Shown one piece after another: positions 62,390 through 64,000 of a stretch of 64,000 bases of DNA; position 1 is the stretch's first letter, and each line of letters begins with the position of its first letter. This DNA comes from Gp13-AA77 sp035578005 (GTDB taxonomy: Bacteria; Acidobacteriota; Terriglobia; UBA7540). The stretch lies in the NCBI GenBank assembly GCA_035578005.1, contig DATJYK010000150.1, positions 1 through 64,000 on the forward strand, written 5' to 3'. The notes below the pieces were generated by a model, which was not told the DNA's origin, searched no databases, and was given only the letters and a program-made list of their open reading frames with translations. The translations under genes were made by a program, and so were the position numbers.

Positions 62390-62643
62390 GGCACGCTTCC
62401 GGAGAGCGAGCGGTGACGAACGAACCCGGAATATGATTGATATGCAGGGGCATCCAGACTTATATCGGAGCCGGGGAGCCAAAGAGAGGGATGGTGGGAA
62501 CCAAATCCAGCCTTCACGTCCACAGGACGGTTACAACCGGAAAAGTACCGGTTACAGCGGCGGCGCGGAACAAAATCGGTAGCAGGCCGGAATGTCCAGT
62601 CTAATGAGCGATGTACGGAGTTATGTGGGCGGTTACAGGCAGC

Positions 62644-62659
62644 GCGTTTACGTAAACGC
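62644..62659. repeat. palindrome GCGTTTACGTAAACGC
   Basis: This is a perfect 16-bp palindrome with the same GTTTACGTAAAC core as the one at 62376. It lies 185 bp before the arginase start. Confidence 0.7.
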
Positions 62660-62843
62660 CGGAATTCTGAAAGAGAAGGCCGGGAAAAGTGAGAAATACC
62701 CGTAGCACCCCGGAATGTCAAAAGGAATGAAGATGTTGGCGGGATATGTGGCGGGCGGCGGAAGAGACAATTGGGATTTTTGAGAAATTCTGCATCGAAC
62801 GGTGTCGGAGGTCTGGCGTTACACTTGCTAGGGACGGGGCCCG

Positions 62844-63749
62844 ATGAAGATTCGAATTCTCGGCGTACCGCTTGACCTCGGCCAGGAGCGGCGCGGTGTT
62901 GATATGGGTCCCTCGGCCATTCGAGCGGCGGGGCTGAACTCTGCCCTTAAGGCTTTAGGTCATCAGGTGGAAGACGCCGGCAACTTGTCTGTGAAGATTC
63001 CTGAGGAGCAGCATTTTGGCGACCGGCGCGCGAAATATTTGAACGAAATTGCCGAGGCCTGCCAGGAGGCGGCGCAGCGTGTGTCGCAGACGTTGGAGGA
63101 CGGGTTCTTTCCCCTTTCCCTCGGCGGCGATCACTCCATGGCCATCGGAACGCTGGCGGGCGTCGCCAAGCCTTATCACGATCGCGGCCAGAAGATCGGC
63201 TGTCTCTGGATCGACGCGCACGGCGACATGAACACGCCGGAATCAAGCCCCAGCGGCAACATTCACGGAATGCCGTTTGCCTCATTGCTGGGCGTCGGGC
63301 CGGAGGCCTTGACGCAGATTCTCGGCTTTGGTCCCAAGTTGCTCGCCAAGGACTGTGTCCTCGTGGGCGTGCGGGACGTGGACGCCCGCGAACGCCGCCA
63401 AATTCGTGCCTGCGGTCTGAATGTGTTCACCATGCGCGACATCGACGAACTCGGAATGCGAACCGTGATGCAAAGAAGCGTGGACCTGGCCACCAGCGAC
63501 ACCGAAGGCTTTGCAGTTTCCTTTGATATGGACGTGGTTGACCCGGACGAAGCGCCCGGCGTGGGAACCGCCGTGCCCGGCGGAATCACATTCCGCGAGG
63601 CTCACCTGGCCATGGAGATTATCGCCGACAGCAAGAAGATGCTTTCCCTCGAGATCGTAGAGGTGAATCCGATTCTTGACACGCTCAATCGCACGGCCGC
63701 TCTTGCGGTGGGACTCGCTAGTTCCGCGCTGGGCAAAAAGATTCTGTAG
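62844..63749 (+). CDS. rocF: arginase
   Basis: This 301-residue ureohydrolase converts arginine to ornithine and urea with a two-manganese centre. The metal motifs are all present: GGDHS (His97), DAHGDMN (Asp124, His126, Asp128) and SFDMDVVDPDEAPGVGT (two Asp). The substrate-binding stretch SGNIHGMP also fits arginase rather than agmatinase. The start MKIRILGVPLDLGQERRGVD is typical of the bacillus-type enzyme. No arginine transporter or other catabolic gene is adjacent. The cytochrome gene follows by 20 bp. Confidence 0.95.
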   Translation: MKIRILGVPLDLGQERRGVDMGPSAIRAAGLNSALKALGHQVEDAGNLSVKIPEEQHFGDRRAKYLNEIAEACQEAAQRVSQTLEDGFFPLSLGGDHSMAIGTLAGVAKPYHDRGQKIGCLWIDAHGDMNTPESSPSGNIHGMPFASLLGVGPEALTQILGFGPKLLAKDCVLVGVRDVDARERRQIRACGLNVFTMRDIDELGMRTVMQRSVDLATSDTEGFAVSFDMDVVDPDEAPGVGTAVPGGITFREAHLAMEIIADSKKMLSLEIVEVNPILDTLNRTAALAVGLASSALGKKIL

Positions 63750-63769
63750 CGGACGCGGAAAGGCATGCG

Positions 63770-64000
63770 ATGAGGCGCCAAAGCCTACCGATGTTTGCGA
63801 CCATTGCCCTCCTTTTGCTTCAACCTGCCGGGGCCCGGCCCCCAGCTCCGGAGGCGCTCCGGTATGTGGGCTCAAACGCCTGCCGGGCCTGCCACCCCGC
63901 TATCTACGACCGCTGGAAAGTAACACGAATGGCCAATGTTGTTCGCGACCCGAAGGAGCACCCGGATGCATTCGCGCCTGACCTTTCAAAACCCAATCCG
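63770..64000 (+). CDS. secreted cytochrome c-type protein (3' end outside window)
   Basis: 77 codons are visible, open to the window edge. A GGAAAGG-like site precedes the ATG. A signal peptide (FATIALLLLQPAGARPP) is followed by the haem-binding CxxCH motif in VGSNACRACHPAIYDRW. This opening resembles multihaem cytochrome c-554/TPR-cytochrome proteins (the VGxxxCxxCHxxxYxxW pattern). It is probably periplasmic. The number of haems cannot be seen here. Confidence 0.82.
   Translation, partial: MRRQSLPMFATIALLLLQPAGARPPAPEALRYVGSNACRACHPAIYDRWKVTRMANVVRDPKEHPDAFAPDLSKPNP

Larger units (their letters stand above)
61948..62843. other. repeat-filled intergenic region before the arginase gene
   Basis: About 900 bp have no gene. 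They contain a decayed REPIN-type element (62169-62258), two cores of the 145-bp-period repeat (62271 and 62416) and weaker CCGGAAT units near 62587, 62658 and 62709. Two GTTTACGTAAAC palindromes are also present. Confidence 0.6.

Overview
The window reads as one stretch of a chromosome from a GC-rich, Gram-negative-type bacterium, most likely an acidobacterium (Acidobacteriota). This is inferred from gene content, not from a marker gene. The hints are a sortilin-like Asp-box protein, an ECF sigma factor of the kinase-linked type beside a Ser/Thr kinase with TPR repeats, many secreted proteins of unknown function, outer-membrane style envelope genes (lnt, mrdA, nfeD, slipin, SPOR), and many palindromic repeats in the gaps. 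No rRNA, tRNA or CRISPR array was found.

Layout. 0.2-3 kb: an NtrC-type response regulator and its sensor kinase, with what looks like an autoregulated sigma-54 control region. 3.7-9 kb: an XRE regulator, a FAD-linked oxidase, uvrC, and a YtxH protein with a membrane-anchored partner. 9-14.2 kb: a large sortilin-like Asp-box protein and mrdA (PBP2). 15-21.4 kb: ftsH and tilS, a PilZ protein started from TTG, and a sigma factor/anti-sigma/Spy-like operon. 21.7-27.3 kb: guaA, leuS (with a repeat element inside its coding sequence), nfo and a small TPR protein. 27.4-31.5 kb: an ECF sigma factor, a TPR Ser/Thr kinase and a cupredoxin-like membrane protein. 31.5-32.7 kb: a REP-associated tyrosine transposase (RAYT) among its own REP hairpins. 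32.7-38 kb: two secreted surface proteins, then a divergent TPR protein. 38.5-44.5 kb: nfeD, slipin, SPOR, lnt, and prfB with a programmed +1 frameshift. 45-49.8 kb: a GH27 alpha-galactosidase, two tandem TIR proteins, and, divergent from them, a fused nicotinate phosphoribosyltransferase-nicotinamidase. 50-55 kb: ggt, a TIM-barrel protein and asnS. 55-60.5 kb: a PDZ protein and a 972-residue lectin-like protein built from two seven-repeat halves. 60.6-64 kb: a VapBC-type module, mobile-element debris, arginase and the start of a cytochrome c.

The most interesting locus is 46.2-49.3 kb. Both TIR proteins keep a glutamate aligned with the NAD-cleaving residue of bacterial TIR enzymes. Across a 173-bp divergent spacer lies a single polypeptide carrying both steps that turn nicotinamide back into nicotinate mononucleotide. 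A candidate operator palindrome sits in the spacer. This could be an NAD-depletion/NAD-salvage pair, which is inference from gene order and motifs only.

The second theme is repeats. Several REPIN-like elements carry the GTAG head typical of RAYT substrates. One is in frame inside leuS, one has an 8-bp target duplication, and a separate repeat with a 145-bp period occurs at two sites 24 kb apart.
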